Under the pieces are notes generated by a model. The model was given only the letters and a program-made list of their open reading frames with translations. It was not told the origin of the DNA and did no database searches. A program made the translations under genes and the position numbers. A stretch of 14,936 bases of DNA from NCBI GenBank assembly GCA_046594445.1, contig JBKJSM010000019.1:1-14936 (forward strand). Direction: 5' to 3'. Source of the stretch: Gaiellasilicea sp046594445. GTDB lineage: Bacteria; Actinomycetota; Thermoleophilia; Gaiellales; Gaiellaceae. Shown here piece after piece: positions 13,360-14,936 of the stretch (its first letter is position 1; each line of letters begins with the position of its first letter).

Positions 13360-13365
13360 ATCGTA
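13360..13365 (-). promoter_or_regulatory. Relict -10 box TACGAT of the cysC pseudogene
   Basis: TACGAT (13365 to 13360, minus) starts 13 nt before the ATG at 13352, the same arrangement as the intact genes of this window. It lies in the 23-nt gap after the TAA of the upstream gene (13378-13376). If the box is real, the promoter has outlived the coding sequence. Confidence 0.4.
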
Positions 13366-13375
13366 TTCGCGTCGA

Positions 13376-14936
13376 TTACTCGAGCAGGTAGAGCCGGTAG
13401 CGCTTGTCCTCGTAGACTGGCTTCGACGGCGGCGCGACCGTGAAGCGGCTCCGGTCGACGACGAGCCAGTCGGCACCGGCGCGGCGCGGGATCGCGAAGT
13501 CGCCCGTCTCGAAGAAACGGCGATTGGCGCTGCGGCGCGCGTAGGGCCGATTCTTCTCCGTGTCGGCGACGTGGCCAGGCGGCGCGGCGGCGATGTAGAC
13601 CGGGGCGGAGGCGGCGATCCGGTAGCTCGTCTCGAGGTCGGAGTAGACGACCGCGCCCTCGGGAACGTCCTCGCGCAGCGCTTGCACGAGTCCCGGCGTG
13701 AGCGGGCTCGCCTCCCGGCCCGGGGACGGACTCCAGTTCCACGCGGCGTGGACGGCGACCGGGAGGACGAAGAGCGCGGCGGCGATGCCGACGAGCCCCG
13801 TCGGCCGCTCCATGGTCCGCTTGTGTTTCAGCAACACAAGTGCCGCGAGACCGCCGACGACCGCGATCCAGGTCACGAGCGCGGGGCCGCCGTGAGCGAG
13901 CCGATAGCCGAACTCGCCGGGGTAGGCGAGCTGGAGCGCGGTCCCGGCTGCGAGCGCGGCCGGGAGCACGAGGGCGCGGAGCACTGCGGCGAGCACGACG
14001 AGGCCGCCGGCGAACGCGATCGCGAGCGGCCAGAAGCCGGCCGCGCGGCGCGACTGCGAGATCGAGACGAGGTCGGAGAACGGGCCGAAGAGTTGAGGAA
14101 CGAGCATCACGGCCGCGACCGCGAGGAAGCCGCCGAGCACGTAGGCCGCCCAGCGCCGGCGCAGGGCGAACCCGGCGAGCGGGACGAGGAGGAGCGCAGC
14201 AACGGCCATAGCGCCACTCCGGCCGAAGACCTCGGGCGCCAGCCGGTAGCTGCCGTCGGAGAAGACGTCGAGCTGGCCCGCGTACTGCTCGAACGCGCGC
14301 CGGAGCTCGTCCCGCCCGGGCCGGTGCGAGGCGGTGTCCCGAACGACGGGCACGAGCCAGGCAAGGTACGCCGCTGCGGGAACGACGAGCGCCGCGAGCG
14401 CCGCAGCAATCCGCCGCGCCTCCTCCCGCGCCGCGATCGCGCGCACGACGAGGAACCCTGCGAAGGGCAGCCAGATGAAGATCGCGTAGGTCGGATGAAC
14501 GACCGCGAGGACGAGCCCGGCCGCGGCTGCCGAAGCGAGCAGGCCGCGGCGCGGCCGCTCGACATACGCGAGGGCGAGCGCCAGCGCGGCCGGCACGAGC
14601 AGCTGCCTGGACGCGGTCGCGGGGAGCCCGAGCGCCGTGTACGCGCCGCCGTGCCCGGGGGCGAACGCGGTCACGGCGACCTGGGCGCAGACGACGGCCA
14701 CCGCAGGCCCGACGCGGCGGAACAGCGCATACCCGAGCTCGTAGGAGACGAGCAGCGCGAGCGGAGCCAGCACCGAGGCCTCGTGCAGCACGACCTCGGA
14801 CGGATCGAGAAAGGCGACACGGGCGACGAGCGCGAGGAAGCCGTGCCAGAGCGGGAATGCGTACCCAGGGTGGAGCCCGCCGTCGGCGAACTCGTTCACG
14901 GAGTCGAGCGAGAGCGAGCCGAACGCCTCCAGCTTG
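13376..14936 (-). CDS. GT-C-like integral membrane protein, 5' end beyond the window
   Basis: A large polytopic protein. The reading frame is still open at the right edge (KLEAFGSLSLDSVNEF precedes the in-frame GTG at 14899), so the N-terminus is missing. At least 519 residues are present. Numbered from 14899, residues up to about 385 are strongly hydrophobic with around ten segments, starting GLHPGYAFPLWHGFLALVAR, and include VVHPTYAIFIWLPFAGFLVV. The last 120 or so residues form a soluble tail with VVYSDLETSYRIAASAPVYI and AAAPPGHVADTEKNRPYARR. Many helices plus an external C-terminal domain of this kind fit actinobacterial GT-C-fold membrane glycosyltransferases, which use polyprenyl-phosphate sugars outside the membrane. 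I did not find a definite catalytic Asp because the first external loop is cut off. The family call is inference; 'hypothetical membrane protein' is the safe alternative. Confidence 0.75.
   Translation of the reverse strand, partial: KLEAFGSLSLDSVNEFADGGLHPGYAFPLWHGFLALVARVAFLDPSEVVLHEASVLAPLALLVSYELGYALFRRVGPAVAVVCAQVAVTAFAPGHGGAYTALGLPATASRQLLVPAALALALAYVERPRRGLLASAAAAGLVLAVVHPTYAIFIWLPFAGFLVVRAIAAREEARRIAAALAALVVPAAAYLAWLVPVVRDTASHRPGRDELRRAFEQYAGQLDVFSDGSYRLAPEVFGRSGAMAVAALLLVPLAGFALRRRWAAYVLGGFLAVAAVMLVPQLFGPFSDLVSISQSRRAAGFWPLAIAFAGGLVVLAAVLRALVLPAALAAGTALQLAYPGEFGYRLAHGGPALVTWIAVVGGLAALVLLKHKRTMERPTGLVGIAAALFVLPVAVHAAWNWSPSPGREASPLTPGLVQALREDVPEGAVVYSDLETSYRIAASAPVYIAAAPPGHVADTEKNRPYARRSANRRFFETGDFAIPRRAGADWLVVDRSRFTVAPPSKPVYEDKRYRLYLLE

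Noticed and set aside
1..14936. tRNA, rRNA, CRISPR, insertion sequence, toxin-antitoxin or phage-defence system
   Set aside because: I found no spaced direct repeats, transposase-like protein, cloverleaf-like tract or defence-protein motif; the content is consistently glycan biosynthesis.

Overview
This is a high-GC window, densely coded on both strands, with very short intergenic gaps and many GTG starts. It has no rRNA, tRNA, CRISPR array or insertion sequence that I can recognise. Base composition, protein style and leaderless-looking promoters suggest an actinomycetotan, possibly a Thermoleophilia/Gaiellales-type soil or aquatic lineage. That placement is inference. The gene content is a surface-polysaccharide (O-antigen/exopolysaccharide-type) biosynthesis island.

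Layout. Positions 1-1894 (minus) hold three tightly packed genes read right to left: a methyltransferase-like protein (1178-1894), a class I SAM methyltransferase (428-1168) and a family 2 glycosyltransferase (1-417). The last is cut by the window edge and ends in a perfect 75-bp inverted repeat that looks like an assembly fold-back. A 95-bp divergent spacer separates them from a plus-strand operon: NodU/CmcH-type O-carbamoyltransferase (1990-3726) and two family 4 glycosyltransferases (3730-4953, 4950-6134). Convergent to these is a MurJ/Wzx-like multispanning flippase (6105-7745, minus). Divergent from the flippase is another methyltransferase (7799-8614, plus). Then comes a translationally coupled minus-strand operon: GT4 (10950-12194), O-antigen ligase/polymerase (9640-10953) and GT4 (8621-9643). 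A 36-bp divergent spacer leads to a formyltransferase (12231-12953, plus). The right end (minus) holds a GT-C-like membrane protein (13376 to the edge) and, downstream of it, a decayed adenylylsulfate kinase (cysC) pseudogene (12965-13352).

Working together (inference): the glycosyltransferases would build a lipid-linked oligosaccharide, and the carbamoyl-, formyl- and methyltransferases would decorate its sugars. The MOP-family flippase would export it, and the Wzy_C-type ligase/polymerase would polymerise or attach it outside. No initiating phosphoglycosyltransferase and no nucleotide-sugar synthesis genes (for example the aminotransferase needed to make an N-formyl acceptor) are in view, so the locus must extend beyond the window or use genes elsewhere.

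The most noteworthy signals are four. First, TANNNT boxes sit 12 or 13 nt upstream of seven start codons with no Shine-Dalgarno, which predicts leaderless mRNAs. Second, two divergent -10 boxes are packed into a 36-bp spacer. Third, cysC carries two nonsense codons, an internal deletion and a frameshift. Fourth, the left end carries the fold-back inverted repeat.
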